A DNA stretch of 64,000 nucleotides, taken from NCBI RefSeq assembly GCF_015841355.1, contig NZ_CP064908.1, positions 1,178,001-1,242,000 of the forward strand, read 5' to 3'. The translations under genes and the position numbers were made by a program. Below the pieces are notes generated by a model, which was not told where the DNA came from, did not search any database, and saw only the letters and a program-made list of their open reading frames with translations. This stretch comes from Synechococcus sp. CBW1107. Its GTDB lineage: Bacteria > Cyanobacteriota > Cyanobacteriia > PCC-6307 > Cyanobiaceae. Position 1 is the stretch's first letter. The number at the start of each line of letters is the position of its first letter. Of the stretch, positions 41,129-50,869 are shown piece after piece.

Positions 41129-43599
41129 TCCAGCCCTTCGATCGGTGCCAGGTGGGGATCGAGAATCTTCGGACCCATCCCTTCAAACTTTACGGCGATC
41201 GAGATCTTCTCACCCGAACCGAAGCGATGGGTCACGATGCCTTCACCGAAGCTGTCGTGCCGCAACCGGTCTCCCACGGACCAGTCCCTGGTATGGCCCC
41301 GTCGCCGCTTGGTAGTAGCCGGATCGCCTCTGGATCCCCCAGAGGCCACCTGGAGGTTGTCTTCACGATCCACTCGGGTCAGTCTTTCTAGCCGCTGGTC
41401 CCGCCGCAGGGCCGCACCACCACTACGCGGGATGTCCCCCTGGATCAGGTCATCCGGCAGTTCCGAGAGAAACACCGAGGGCAACGCCGGCTCGCGCATG
41501 CCCCCCCACAGACGCCTCTCGCAGGCGTGGGTCAGGAATAGCCGCTCCTTGGCCCGGGTCATCCCCACGTAACAGAGCCGACGCTCCTCCTCAAGGGAGG
41601 AGGGGTCGTCGAGGGAGCGGTAACTGGGGAAGAGACCCTGCTCCATTCCCACCAGGAACACCACAGGAAACTCCAGGCCCTTGCTTGCGTGGAGAGTCAT
41701 CAGGATGACACGGTCAGCGGCGGTGTCCTTGTCATCGGCATCGCTAGAAAGGGCCGCTGAAGCCAGGAACCCTTCCAGGCTTGCCTCCTCATTCTCCTCC
41801 TGGAACTGTAGTGCCGCATTCACCAACTCCTGCAGGTTGCGCCTGCGCTCTTCGGCCTCATCGTCGGCCTCTGCGATCAGTTCGGCCACATAGCCGCTCT
41901 GCTCCATCACCCTTTGCACCATTTCAGAGGGCGAGGCGTCCTGGACTCGCCGCCGCAAATCGTGAATCAGTTCGCTGAATTGCAACAGACCCCGGGCGGA
42001 GCGGCCCGCCAGGGAACGTACCGCCTCCTGATCGCTGACCACCTCCCAGAGGGGCACCCCCAGCTGGTTGGCGACATCGGTGAGCCGTTCCAGGGTGGTC
42101 TTGCCGATGCCTCGCCGCGGCACATTGAGCACCCGCAGCAAGCTGACATTGTCGGCCGGATTCACCAGCAGTCGCAGGTAGCCCAGGATGTCCTTGATCT
42201 CCCGCCGGTCGTAGAAACGCAGCCCCCCCACCACCAGGTAGGGGATCCCCCAGCGCACCAGCGCTTCCTCCAGCGCCCGCGACTGGGCATTTGTGCGATA
42301 GAGCACCGCCATGTCTCCCCAGCGCAAATCCGGGTGGGCCGCCTCCAGCGTGCGCATCCGATGCACCACCGCCTCGGCCTCGGCGATCTCGTCGTCGCAG
42401 CGGGTGAGCCTGATCGGTTCCCCCTCGCCGCGGGTGGGCCGCAGGATCTTGTCGATCCGTTCTCGGTTGTTGGCGATCAGGGCGTTGGCCGCCTCCAGGA
42501 TGGTGGCGGTTGAGCGGTAGTTCTCCTCCAGCTTCACCATGGTGGCGGTGCTGTCGGCGCCGGCCCCATCGCCGAAGTCGTCCTGGAAGCCCATCAAGAT
42601 GGTGAAGTCGGCCGCCCGGAAGCTGTAGATGCTTTGATCGGCGTCCCCCACCACGAACACCGAGCGGCCGCTCCAATTCTCGAACGTCTCGGGATCCTGA
42701 CCATCGGTGACCAGCAGCTTGATCAGTTCGTACTGGGTGCGGTTGGTATCCTGGTATTCATCCACCAGCACGTGGCGGAAACGGCGGTGCCAGTAGGCGC
42801 GCACCTGCTCGTTCTGGCGCAGCAGCTGGACGGGTAGCAGCAGCAGATCGTCGAAATCGAGGGAGTTGTTGGCAGCCAGGGCGCGGCGGTAGAGGCGGTA
42901 GGCCTCGGCGATCTTGCGGTCCCGCATCCCCTGGGCCTGGGCCTCCAGCTGCTCCGGCAGCCAGCCCTGGTTCTTGGCGTTGCTGATCGCCCAGCGCACC
43001 TTCTTCGGTTCGAAGCGCTTGGGATCCAGCTGCATCTCCTTGGTCACGATCTCCTTAACCAAGGATTGGGCGTCCCCCTCGTCATAGATAGAGAACTGGC
43101 GCGTCCAGATGAGACCCTCGGGATCCCTGAACTTGTCGACGTCGAAACGCAGCAGGCGGGAGAAAAGGGCGTGGAAGGTGCCGATCCAGAGATCCTTGAT
43201 CACCTCCTGGTAGACGCGGGCCCGCAGCTGGCGCTGCTGCAATGCCGGCAGAGTGCTCCAGGGCTGGCAGAACTGGCTCTGGGCCAGGCGTTCGGCTAGC
43301 AGCACCTCCAGCCGCTCCTTCATGCCCCGGGCCGCCTTGTTGGTAAAGGTCACCGCCAGCAGCTCGGCTGGATCCACACCGTGGTGACCGATCAAATGGG
43401 CGATGCGATGGGTGAGGGCCCGGGTCTTGCCGCTTCCGGCACCCGCCACCACCAGCAGGGGGCCAGTGTGATGATCCACTGCCCGGCGCTGGGCTTCATT
43501 GAGGCCGGAGAGAAAACCATTCGAACCGTTGGCACTGGACCCGAGGGCCCTGAAGCCGTTGGCACTTGGACCGTCGGAGGATGGGTTGTTGCTGGCCAT
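41125..43599 (-). CDS. pcrA: UvrD/PcrA-type DNA helicase
   Basis: 824 residues, full length. SF1A helicase motifs in order: Q-motif LNEAQRRAVDHH, Walker A AGAGSGKTRAL, motif II VLVDEYQDTN, motif III GDADQSIYSFRAADF, motif V MTLHASKGLEFPVVFL and motif VI YVGMTRAKERLFL. The C-terminal tail ends in a Tudor-like SIAVKFEGMGPKILDPHLA. It unwinds DNA 3' to 5' in repair and replication-conflict resolution. It is coupled 3' to a glycan ligase gene, an odd partner, and divergent from the membrane-protein gene at 43742. The N-terminal 30 residues are Asn/Ser-rich and variable. Confidence 0.95.
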   Translation of the reverse strand: MASNNPSSDGPSANGFRALGSSANGSNGFLSGLNEAQRRAVDHHTGPLLVVAGAGSGKTRALTHRIAHLIGHHGVDPAELLAVTFTNKAARGMKERLEVLLAERLAQSQFCQPWSTLPALQQRQLRARVYQEVIKDLWIGTFHALFSRLLRFDVDKFRDPEGLIWTRQFSIYDEGDAQSLVKEIVTKEMQLDPKRFEPKKVRWAISNAKNQGWLPEQLEAQAQGMRDRKIAEAYRLYRRALAANNSLDFDDLLLLPVQLLRQNEQVRAYWHRRFRHVLVDEYQDTNRTQYELIKLLVTDGQDPETFENWSGRSVFVVGDADQSIYSFRAADFTILMGFQDDFGDGAGADSTATMVKLEENYRSTATILEAANALIANNRERIDKILRPTRGEGEPIRLTRCDDEIAEAEAVVHRMRTLEAAHPDLRWGDMAVLYRTNAQSRALEEALVRWGIPYLVVGGLRFYDRREIKDILGYLRLLVNPADNVSLLRVLNVPRRGIGKTTLERLTDVANQLGVPLWEVVSDQEAVRSLAGRSARGLLQFSELIHDLRRRVQDASPSEMVQRVMEQSGYVAELIAEADDEAEERRRNLQELVNAALQFQEENEEASLEGFLASAALSSDADDKDTAADRVILMTLHASKGLEFPVVFLVGMEQGLFPSYRSLDDPSSLEEERRLCYVGMTRAKERLFLTHACERRLWGGMREPALPSVFLSELPDDLIQGDIPRSGGAALRRDQRLERLTRVDREDNLQVASGGSRGDPATTKRRRGHTRDWSVGDRLRHDSFGEGIVTHRFGSGEKISIAVKFEGMGPKILDPHLAPIEGLE

Positions 43600-43741
43600 G
43601 CCACCCAGACTAAAGGGCGGTCACGGTGCAAAAACGCCTGGGGAGCCTGAACGCAGCCCCGTCCCCACTCCGATGACAGGGAAACGAACGGTCGGTTACT
43701 CTATTAACCATTTTAATTAAAATCAAGCTGAGGTTCGCCAA

Positions 43742-45139
43742 GTGACCGATAAGCCGGATCACAATCGTCCGAGTTGCGTAGATAGATGGCTTCGGAAGTT
43801 CGGGGCCGAACGGGAAGAGCTTCTGCTGGTTGGCGTCAGCCTGACGACAGCCCTGCTCACCCTGGCGACCTTGCCGGGGCATTATGCCTCGTTCCGGCAT
43901 CTGGATGTAAGACACAATCATCGATTATTGAATTCAGTCCGCGCCTGGACTGATTATGGGTTCTGGAACCTGGGAGGCTTTCTGAACTTCGAGTACGACT
44001 ACACAGGCCCGCCGCAAGAAAATCTTTTACTATACAAGTCCCACGTCTCCCTTTATGCTCTCCCCCACTATTTTGCCTATTCCCTGGCAGGCGAGCGCGG
44101 TTACTGGTTGGTCGTCGGCTGGATACCGGTTCTCTCGGCCCTGGTTATAGCCCTCTCGCTTGCGGTGATCGCTTTTTGCTCTACTGCCAGTCTTGTTGCT
44201 GACTCGGTGCCTGGGAGAAGATTTCGCGGTACCCCGTGGGTCGCGGGGGCCGCGGCGTTCTCGATCGCCTTCACCAGTGAGCCGATCTGGAGCATGGCCT
44301 GGGACACCTTTGATGGATCCCTCTCGATCCTCCTGCTGATCGTCTCTGGCGCAATCGCCATCGGGAGAGGGAATCGGCCCCTTTGGAATGGGCTGTCCAC
44401 GTCCTTCCTGCTGCTTTCCGCCCTAGTCTGCGGCCGCTTCGGCATCTTACTCGCCATCGTCTTGATGGTGGTGAAACTGACCACCTCAGGACGACGACTG
44501 AGGCCTGGGAAGAAGGGCATGAGCCTCGCGGCGGAGGAGCAGCCCTGGCTTCGATGGCCGGTGATCACAGCAACGCTCCTCCTCGGAGCCGTTCATTACC
44601 TGAGAGTGTTCGTCTACGAAAAATTTCTGGGCTTTGCGCTGCACGGCCAAAACCCCTGGTATCGCCTCGGGTTCACCCATCTGTTCAAGGAACAAGGTCA
44701 GGCAGATATAGACTATCAAACTCCACTTAGCGCCTTCACCTTTCTATGGCGCCAGTCGGAGGAAGCCATAGGCCTGCTTCCACCATATATGAACAGCTAC
44801 CACTTTCTGATCTGGACATTTGCCGTGCTGAGCTTTGCTTTTCTGGCCTCAAGAAAACGATATTTTCCAGAAAAGTCCTATTGGGAGGTCTTTCTGCTTC
44901 TGCCGCTGATCTGGTCGCTGCTTCTCAATCAGTCAACAGCAGAACATCCAGATCTCACAGCAATATTCTGGCTGCCAGCCTACGTACTTGGCCTGTCATC
45001 TGCCCTGTCATGGCTCTACCGTTTTCTATGCCACAGATTACGAAAGGCTGCTGCTCTGTGGTGGACTGCAAGTTGCCTCTACCTGCTTTTTCTCTGGCAG
45101 ATTCAGTATTTCCTGCGTGCTTATCCCCAGCTCCATTGA
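43742..45139 (+). CDS. Polytopic membrane protein of unknown function
   Basis: 465 residues with about ten hydrophobic helices. After the first helix a loop carries HLDVRHNHRLLNSVRAWTDY and FNFEYDYTGP-like acidic/aromatic residues (LNFEYDYTG), a position where GT-C glycosyltransferases keep catalytic acids; this is analogy and not a match. The start is GTG 43742 behind a GAGG ribosome site. It is divergent from pcrA across an AT-rich 142-bp gap that probably holds both promoters. IS debris begins about 90 bp downstream. Confidence 0.7.
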   Translation: MTDKPDHNRPSCVDRWLRKFGAEREELLLVGVSLTTALLTLATLPGHYASFRHLDVRHNHRLLNSVRAWTDYGFWNLGGFLNFEYDYTGPPQENLLLYKSHVSLYALPHYFAYSLAGERGYWLVVGWIPVLSALVIALSLAVIAFCSTASLVADSVPGRRFRGTPWVAGAAAFSIAFTSEPIWSMAWDTFDGSLSILLLIVSGAIAIGRGNRPLWNGLSTSFLLLSALVCGRFGILLAIVLMVVKLTTSGRRLRPGKKGMSLAAEEQPWLRWPVITATLLLGAVHYLRVFVYEKFLGFALHGQNPWYRLGFTHLFKEQGQADIDYQTPLSAFTFLWRQSEEAIGLLPPYMNSYHFLIWTFAVLSFAFLASRKRYFPEKSYWEVFLLLPLIWSLLLNQSTAEHPDLTAIFWLPAYVLGLSSALSWLYRFLCHRLRKAAALWWTASCLYLLFLWQIQYFLRAYPQLH

Positions 45140-45229
45140 GCGATGGAGTGCAGCGCTCCCTGAGGTGGGTGCCTTTATAGACAGTTCTGGCCCCTGTCAT
45201 CATTAACTCCATACGGAAGAAACATGATC

Positions 45230-45480
45230 CAATCTCAGAGTAATTCTCATGGAGAATTCTGCGCCTCCCAGCACGGTGTGGGGCCTTACATGGCAATACA
45301 TCCATAGAAACCGGGCCAGGCTGATCTCGGGCTCCCATCCATCGCTGTCGGCACGTACATACACCTCCTCGTATTGACCGTGCGCCACAGCCGTTCCACC
45401 TACGGATATCGTCGTAGCAGCGCATCCTTCCGGACCAGCTGATCCCGATCCCCTAAGCCTGCAGCCTGGCAACGAAGTCA
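45230..45480 (-). pseudogene. IS3-family transposase C-terminal relic (type c, copy 1)
   Basis: On the minus strand, in shifting frames, GSSPPLTSLPGCRL-type sequence stands where GQFTSADFVARLQA can be read in another frame, followed by WSGRMRCYDDIRR, GQYEEVYVRADSDGWEPEIS and LARFLWMYCHVRPHTVLGG. This is the end of an IS3-type DDE transposase. A second, shorter relic of the same protein is at 50870-51040. Confidence 0.7.
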
Positions 45481-45739
45481 GCGGAGGTGAACTGCCCGGA
45501 TTCAAGGGATTGATCCAACACCCCTTCCGTTTAGGGTTGACCAGCGATGACGAGCCAACCCCAAAGACAGATGGAGCTGCGGGCTCAACGCGGCTTGATG
45601 CGTTCGCCGGGTAGGCCACCCGTTGAGCTGCGTCAGCAATGCGTTCTGTTCTGGCTTGCCATCGCTGCAGGCTGATCCAGCAGTGGTGCCGCAGATAGAG
45701 CCGGAGTACCACAACCCAACGGCACACAATGGTTCCGAA

Positions 45740-45932
45740 ACGCCGGCGGTCTGCCACTACTCGATCTCGGTCAGCTATCGGGTCGCTTCTGGTGCTTGGA
45801 AGAGAGGGAGGAGATCGCCATTCTCCACGCTCAGAAACTGGGTGTACGGGCTATTGGCAGGGCACTGGGCCGAGCTCCATCCACCATCAACAGAGAACGT
45901 CGCCGGAATGCCTCAAAGCGGACAAGCGACCT
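45740..45932 (+). pseudogene. IS30-family transposase N-terminal fragment
   Basis: The plus strand encodes LEEREEIAILHAQKLGVRAI and GRALGRAPSTINRERRRNAS, the helix-turn-helix start of an IS30 transposase. The upstream codons are out of frame, and the fragment ends where the IS3 element begins at 45933. No other IS30 part is found on the far side of that element. Confidence 0.8.
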
Positions 45933-45960
45933 GGGGTTCCGCCGATTTCGTGGACACCGA

Positions 45961-46916
45961 TCAAGGGTTCACGCGAGTGAGTGTTGGAGAAATGATGAAC
46001 CCCTGCTCACAGTCGATCGTGCTGAGGTAACCGATCGTTGAATGGCGGCGCTCGCGGTTGTAATAGCCCTCGATCCAGAAGGCCAGATCGCGCTGCAGCT
46101 GCTGGGCTGAGATCAAGGCTTCTCGATTGTCATCGAGGTCGAGTTCCAGTGTGAGGGTGGAGAAAAAGCTTTCCACCACCGCGTTGTCCCAGCAGCAGCC
46201 CTTGGTGGACATGCTGCAGCCAATCTTGTGGCTCTCCAGAAGCTGGCGGTAGTCAGTCGCCCGGTACTGGCTGCCTTGGTCCGTATGGAGGAGAAGCTGC
46301 TCGGGCTCCACCCGTCGGTGGCCGAGGGCCCGGTTGAGCGCCTCGATCACCAGGGTGGCATCCATCCGGTGATCCAGCGTCCAGCCAACGACGCGACGAC
46401 TGAACAGATCGATCCAGATGGCCAGGTACCGCCAGCCCTCGTTGGTGCGGATGTCAGTGATGTCACCCGCCCAGCGGAGGTTCGGCACTGGGGGCTGGAA
46501 GTCCTGCTGCAGCAGGTTCGCCACCACCCCACAGGCCCCGCGACTGGCCTTGGCGCAGGGCCTGAACGCCTTGTGGGTTCTGGCCCTCAGCTCCGCTCGT
46601 CGCATGAGCCGAGCGACTCGATGGCGGCCGATCTGCCGGCCTGATGAACGGAGCTCCTGGTGAACCCGGGGGGAGCCGTAGAAGCCGCGGTGCTGCTCAA
46701 ACACCGCCACGATCTCAGCGGTGATCACGGCGTTCTCGGCCGCCCGCTTTCCCGGCGCTTCCTGCCGCTGCCGCCAGGTGTTGTAGCCGCTGCGGGCCAC
46801 CCCCAGCTGCCGGCACAGCCAGGAGACAGAGTAACACGCGGCCAGCTGGTCGATCAGGCGAAACCTCTCGGCGGCAGCTGCTCCTTGGCAAAGTGCGCTG
46901 CCGCCAGCCTGAAAAA
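45961..46916 (-). CDS. IS3-family (ISb) transposase OrfB
   Basis: About 317 residues of the DDE subunit, read as an OrfAB fusion after a -1 shift at the run of six T (46912-46917 on the plus strand; minus-strand context GGATTTTTTCAG). Motifs: LCRQLGVARSGYNTWRQRQ, Asp in LRWAGDITDIRT, Asp in LLLHTDQGSQYR, Glu in CCWDNAVVESFFSTLTLE, then YYNRERRHSTIGYLST. The reading frame is intact, but its partner orfA is interrupted, so no fusion can be made from this copy. Open codons upstream of 46916 are the shadow of orfA. Confidence 0.88.
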
Positions 46917-47059
46917 ATCCTTCTCCCTCCTCAGCTCGCGGTTCTCTTTGCGGAGCCGGTTGAGCTCGGCGCGCTCCTCGCTGGTGAGCAGGCCCTGATC
47001 TTTCGAGCCCGGCTGGCCGCAATCAATGCGGGCTTGCCGCACCCAGCGGGCCAGGCTGC

Positions 47060-48659
47060 AGCGGCGTCCCAGCAAGTGGTGTAACTCAGGAGGATCAGCC
47101 CCGGCGTAGCCGGGGCTGACGGCTCACCTCCCTCAGATTTCAGCTGTGGCAATGGGTGGGCCGGTCTGTGACCCTGTTCGGAGAACTACCACCAAACCGA
47201 ACACAGACCATGACCCTCACCCATAGTGGCGCCTCAGAGCTGAGCCAGCTCATGGAGGGCACCACCGCTGGCGCCCTGATCCCAGAGATCGTGCGCCGGG
47301 GTTTCCAGGACCTGCTGGAAGCCGAGGTTTCTGCCCTCACGGGCGCTCAACTCCATGAGCGCTGCCCCGATCAGCGCTCCACCCATCGCAACGGCTACCG
47401 GGAGCGGCTGCTCACCACCCAGGTGGGCGACCTCAGCCTGGCCATTCCCAGGTTGCGGCAGGGCAGCTTCTTTCCCAGCTGGCTGGAGCCACGCCGCCGG
47501 GTGGACAAGGCGCTCTACGCCGTGGTGATGGAGGCCTACACCGGCGGGATCTCCACCCGCAAGGTCGACGCCCTGGTGGAGGCGCTGGGCGGGGCCAGCG
47601 GCATCTCCAAATCGGAGGTGAGCCGCATCTGCCAGGGGCTCGATGAGCAGGTGAAAGCCTTTCTGGGCCGGCCGCTTGACCATGCCCGCTTTCCCTACGT
47701 CTACCTCGACGCCACCTACCTCCACGGCCGCCTGGGCCGAAATATGCAGGTGGTGTCGCGGGCGGTGGTGGTGGCGATCGGCATCAATGCCCTCGGCTAC
47801 CGCGAAGTTCTCGGCATTGCCGTGGGCGACAGCGAGGCGGAGGGCTTCTGGCGTCAGTTCCTGGGCTCACTCAAGGAGCGTGGCCTCGACGGCACCCGCC
47901 TGGTGATCTCGGATGCCCACCTGGGCCTGACGGCAGCGATCAAGCGGATGTTCCAGGGCAGTAGCTGGCAGAGGTGCCGGGTGCACTTCCTGCGCAACCT
48001 GCTGAGCCATGTGCCCAAGGCCGGCCAGGACATGGTGGCCGCTGCCATGAAAGCGGTGTTCGTGATCCAGGCTCCAGATCAGGTGCGCGCCCACTGGCAG
48101 CGGGTCACCGAGATGCTGCGCAAGCAGTTCCCCGGCGCCGTGCCCGTGATGGAAGCCGCCCGGGACGACGTGCTGGCCTTCCTGCACTTCCCCCAGGAGC
48201 ACTGGCGCAAGGTCTGGAGCACCAACCCGCTCGAGCGCCTCAACAAGGAGATCAAACGCCGCACCAACGTGGTCGGCATCTTCCCCAATGATCCAGCGAT
48301 CGTGCGCCTGGTGGGCAGCCAGCTGCTGGAGCAGCAGGAGGAATGGCAGCTGGAGCGTCGCCGCTTCTTCTCTGAGGCCACCATGGCCAAGATCCCAGAG
48401 CCAGAAGAGCCCTTGGAGCTCACCGATGCAGATCCGAACGCCCAGCCGGCTGCAACCATCAGCTGAAGCGCACCAGCTTCTACCTCGATCTACACAGAAC
48501 ACATCGATCGCTGAGTTGCCAATTCAGCGATCAGGGTTCATAATGGATCAATGGAGCTGCGCAATCAGCTTCCAAGCAGTCATCCCCTGACTGCTCCTGT
48601 TCACCCTCCGGAGAGGGTCACAGGACCTCCTGAGTTACACCACTCGGAGGGGCGCTACC
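47060..48659 (+). mobile_element. IS256-family element type B, copy 3
   Basis: 1600 bp with the same termini as copies 1 and 2. The 8-bp target duplication CAGGCTGC is at 47052-47059 and 48660-48667. Compared by eye, it differs from copy 2 by one silent change (TCA for TCC, base 47236). It is in the same orientation as copy 2. Confidence 0.95.
47210..48466 (+). CDS. IS256-family transposase, type B copy 3
   Basis: 418 residues, the same protein as copies 1 and 2, with all DDE residues (YVYLDATY, VISDAHLG, PLERLNKEIKRR). Intact, with its own start at 47210 behind the conserved leader hairpin. It lies inside orfA of ISb. Confidence 0.97.
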   Translation: MTLTHSGASELSQLMEGTTAGALIPEIVRRGFQDLLEAEVSALTGAQLHERCPDQRSTHRNGYRERLLTTQVGDLSLAIPRLRQGSFFPSWLEPRRRVDKALYAVVMEAYTGGISTRKVDALVEALGGASGISKSEVSRICQGLDEQVKAFLGRPLDHARFPYVYLDATYLHGRLGRNMQVVSRAVVVAIGINALGYREVLGIAVGDSEAEGFWRQFLGSLKERGLDGTRLVISDAHLGLTAAIKRMFQGSSWQRCRVHFLRNLLSHVPKAGQDMVAAAMKAVFVIQAPDQVRAHWQRVTEMLRKQFPGAVPVMEAARDDVLAFLHFPQEHWRKVWSTNPLERLNKEIKRRTNVVGIFPNDPAIVRLVGSQLLEQQEEWQLERRRFFSEATMAKIPEPEEPLELTDADPNAQPAATIS

Positions 48660-48857
48660 CAGGCTGCTGGAGGGAAGGCCAAGGCGCTGAGCGACGGTGT
48701 TGCAGGAAAGGCCCTCCTGCAGGCAGAACTCCACGGCCTCCGCCTTCTGCTGCGCCGTGAACCGGCGCCGTGATCTGGTGGGGTTGGTCATCGATGGACA
48801 GTCTGGTGGTCATGGCGTGACCCTTATCGACTTGTCCACGAAATCGGGGGAACCCTA

Positions 48858-48982
48858 GTTCGGCGGGATCATGCGCTCGCGGATCGCTTCCCCCACAGCG
48901 GCGTCACAGGTCCGAGTGGACATAGTCGTCGCTTGTCCCCCAGGTGGATGGATCAGGCCGAGCGGACTTCTTTGCTGACACT
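48858..48982 (-). pseudogene. 5' end relic of an ISa-like IS3 element
   Basis: On the minus strand the terminal repeat TGTCAGCAAAGAAGTCCGC(TCGG) at 48958-48980 is followed by an orfA start at 48923, MSTRTCDAAVGEAIRERMIP. This parallels the intact ISa orfA (MKPTYDTAVRDQVRQRMSP). It is cut after 21 codons by the right end of ISb. Confidence 0.75.
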
Positions 48983-49043
48983 TGTGGTCCTATCAAGCCG
49001 CTTTAGGACTTGTCAAGCAGGCTACAAACTGTTGCCATTGAGA

Positions 49044-50843
49044 TTATCGACTGATCGCGACCAGAAGAAAAGCGTTGACCTCACTTGCATCGTTTACTGC
49101 AACGGACGACTTCAAGGCGTAGCCCTTGAAATTAATACTTAGACCTTTGGAATTGACAACATTATCCAAGGCTGCATGGCCCTGGGATGATGGCTGATAG
49201 AGACTACCATAGCCTATTATCTCCATACTTGGAGAAAGCAACGCGACAAGACTCGCGCGGCCATCTTGGGTCGGACAGACCAAGAATCCCTCTACTGACA
49301 CAAAGCGCTTCTCGGCGTCACCGATCTCGCGATGTTCGAAGCGCTTGATACGGCAGGGCTTCGCAGGTGGTGCAACAGTGTACTGTTGGCCCAGGTTCTC
49401 ATTCAATTGGCGGTAGGGCAGCCTGCCGGGCAGTCCAGTTCGATGCCGAATCGCATCACGGCCCGAGTCAAGAATTTTACGGCCATCTCCATAGGGATAG
49501 ATCGTATCAATCTGATCTTTGTCATGTACACCCAGCACAACGGCCAGCAGAGCGACCTCCCGTTCAAACAGTCGTGCGTTGAACGGCCGAAGTGCCTTGA
49601 ACTGTTCGCGGGCCATCAGAACCAGAAGCAGGATTCCCGCCGCTAAGCTGGTGATTTTGCGGCGGCGGGATAGGATCTCGCATCGTGGCAGTACAAGCAG
49701 AGCAAAGGCTACCCAGGCCATCAACGAAGACGGGAGGTAGCGACTGGAGAGCGATTGCTCCACGCCGAAAAGAAGTCGGCCACTCGCCGCTCCGGCAGCA
49801 CCGATCACCACAAACAACAAGAAGAACAGCAGAGCCAGATCGAGGGAATGGAGAGAAGGGCGGCGGACGGCTTGCCAGAAAACTAACAATGAGGTGATCA
49901 CCAAGAACAGGCTGGCCACAATTGCCATGACGAAGCCTATGCTGCCTCCATCAACTAGATGGTAAATGGGGCTACCAAGGTAAAGAAGAACATAGGAAAT
50001 GAGCGGCAAGAAGTTTGCGGAGATCTCGGCAAGGAATCCGCCGCTTCCAGATGAAATCGAATAGCCATAGAAGAACACAACTGCAGACATGACTGCATTG
50101 ATCGTCAAGAGAGCCACATATCCCTTCGGCTTCCGGGAAACAAGCGCATAGACGGCCACTAAAGGCAGGGTTAGTACCCCGTTGGCCATTGTACCAATCG
50201 CTAACCAGCCCAGGACAATCGCCGCAAGAATCAAGCGATTCGGCCGGGACGATCGCACAGTTGAATGCAACAGCAACAAGCATGCGAGGGTCAACAGGAG
50301 CACCAGAAAGAAATGGATGTTCAAGCCCCAAGCAATGGCTTCATATTGCATCCACTGGAATAGCCAGGCAGCAATGAGCATCTTCAGGGAAAACAAACCA
50401 TAGACGGAGATCTTCCCTGCCAATTTCTCGTTGAGAATTTTCCAAAAGAGGTAGACGCTAAGAGCAACTACCCCAAAATTCATCACGATTAGCAAACGGC
50501 TGGCTCCTGAAAAAAATCTATAATCTGCCCAGATCAGCAGCCTTGTCAGAACAATGCGGTGTTCATTGTGCTGCTTCCACAAGGCGGCCACTCCGCCGCC
50601 ATCCATCATGAACCGCAAAGCTGCATCCCAGTCATCGAAGTAAGGGATGGGGGAATAGCGAAGAGCCGTTCCGATGACCGAAAGTGTCAGGAAAAATCCA
50701 GCAATTAATACAGCTGCAGCAGCCAGCCACCAGCCAGGAACATCTGACTGGTGGTTGGCTGCTCGTCCCCGAGATGGCCTGTGCTTGGACAGAAGGGTCT
50801 TTGGCATTAGGAAAGAACTCGGGAAACGACCCTGCCGGGACAT
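49044..50843 (-). CDS. Large polytopic membrane protein of unknown function
   Basis: 599 residues. A basic N-terminus precedes about ten to eleven hydrophobic segments up to residue 425, then a soluble C-terminal domain of about 170 residues with CRIKRFEHREIGDAEKRFVS. The first periplasmic-side loop carries YSPIPYFDDWDAALRFM, an acidic Asp-Asp-x-Asp placement reminiscent of the catalytic loop of GT-C (PMT/ArnT-like) enzymes. This is suggestive only. The start is ATG 50843 (alternative ATG 50807). AT-richer than the core and isolated between two IS-scarred stretches. Confidence 0.72.
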   Translation of the reverse strand: MSRQGRFPSSFLMPKTLLSKHRPSRGRAANHQSDVPGWWLAAAAVLIAGFFLTLSVIGTALRYSPIPYFDDWDAALRFMMDGGGVAALWKQHNEHRIVLTRLLIWADYRFFSGASRLLIVMNFGVVALSVYLFWKILNEKLAGKISVYGLFSLKMLIAAWLFQWMQYEAIAWGLNIHFFLVLLLTLACLLLLHSTVRSSRPNRLILAAIVLGWLAIGTMANGVLTLPLVAVYALVSRKPKGYVALLTINAVMSAVVFFYGYSISSGSGGFLAEISANFLPLISYVLLYLGSPIYHLVDGGSIGFVMAIVASLFLVITSLLVFWQAVRRPSLHSLDLALLFFLLFVVIGAAGAASGRLLFGVEQSLSSRYLPSSLMAWVAFALLVLPRCEILSRRRKITSLAAGILLLVLMAREQFKALRPFNARLFEREVALLAVVLGVHDKDQIDTIYPYGDGRKILDSGRDAIRHRTGLPGRLPYRQLNENLGQQYTVAPPAKPCRIKRFEHREIGDAEKRFVSVEGFLVCPTQDGRASLVALLSPSMEIIGYGSLYQPSSQGHAALDNVVNSKGLSINFKGYALKSSVAVNDASEVNAFLLVAISR

Positions 50844-50869
50844 TATTGGGGCACTGGTAAAGCTGAGAG

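Larger units (their letters stand above)
46854..48791 (-). pseudogene. ISb orfA interrupted by IS256-B copy 3
   Basis: From the ATG at 48791 the frame reads MTNPTRSRRRFTAQQKAEAV to LGLPSSSL, is broken by the 1600-bp IS256, and resumes ARWVRQARIDCGQPGSKDQG to REKDFFRLAAAHFAKEQLPP then RGFA and a stop at 46854. Removing the IS256 and one copy of the 8-bp repeat gives a complete 109-residue HTH protein. Confidence 0.88.
45933..48857 (-). mobile_element. IS3-family element (ISb) split by an IS256 copy
   Basis: The ends are GGGTTCCGCCGATTTCGTGG at the left and the complement of GGGTTCCCCCGATTTCGTGG at the right. It carries orfA and orfB on the minus strand; orfA is interrupted by IS256-B copy 3. 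No target duplication is visible: the left flank is IS30 debris and the right flank is debris of a different IS3. Confidence 0.85.
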
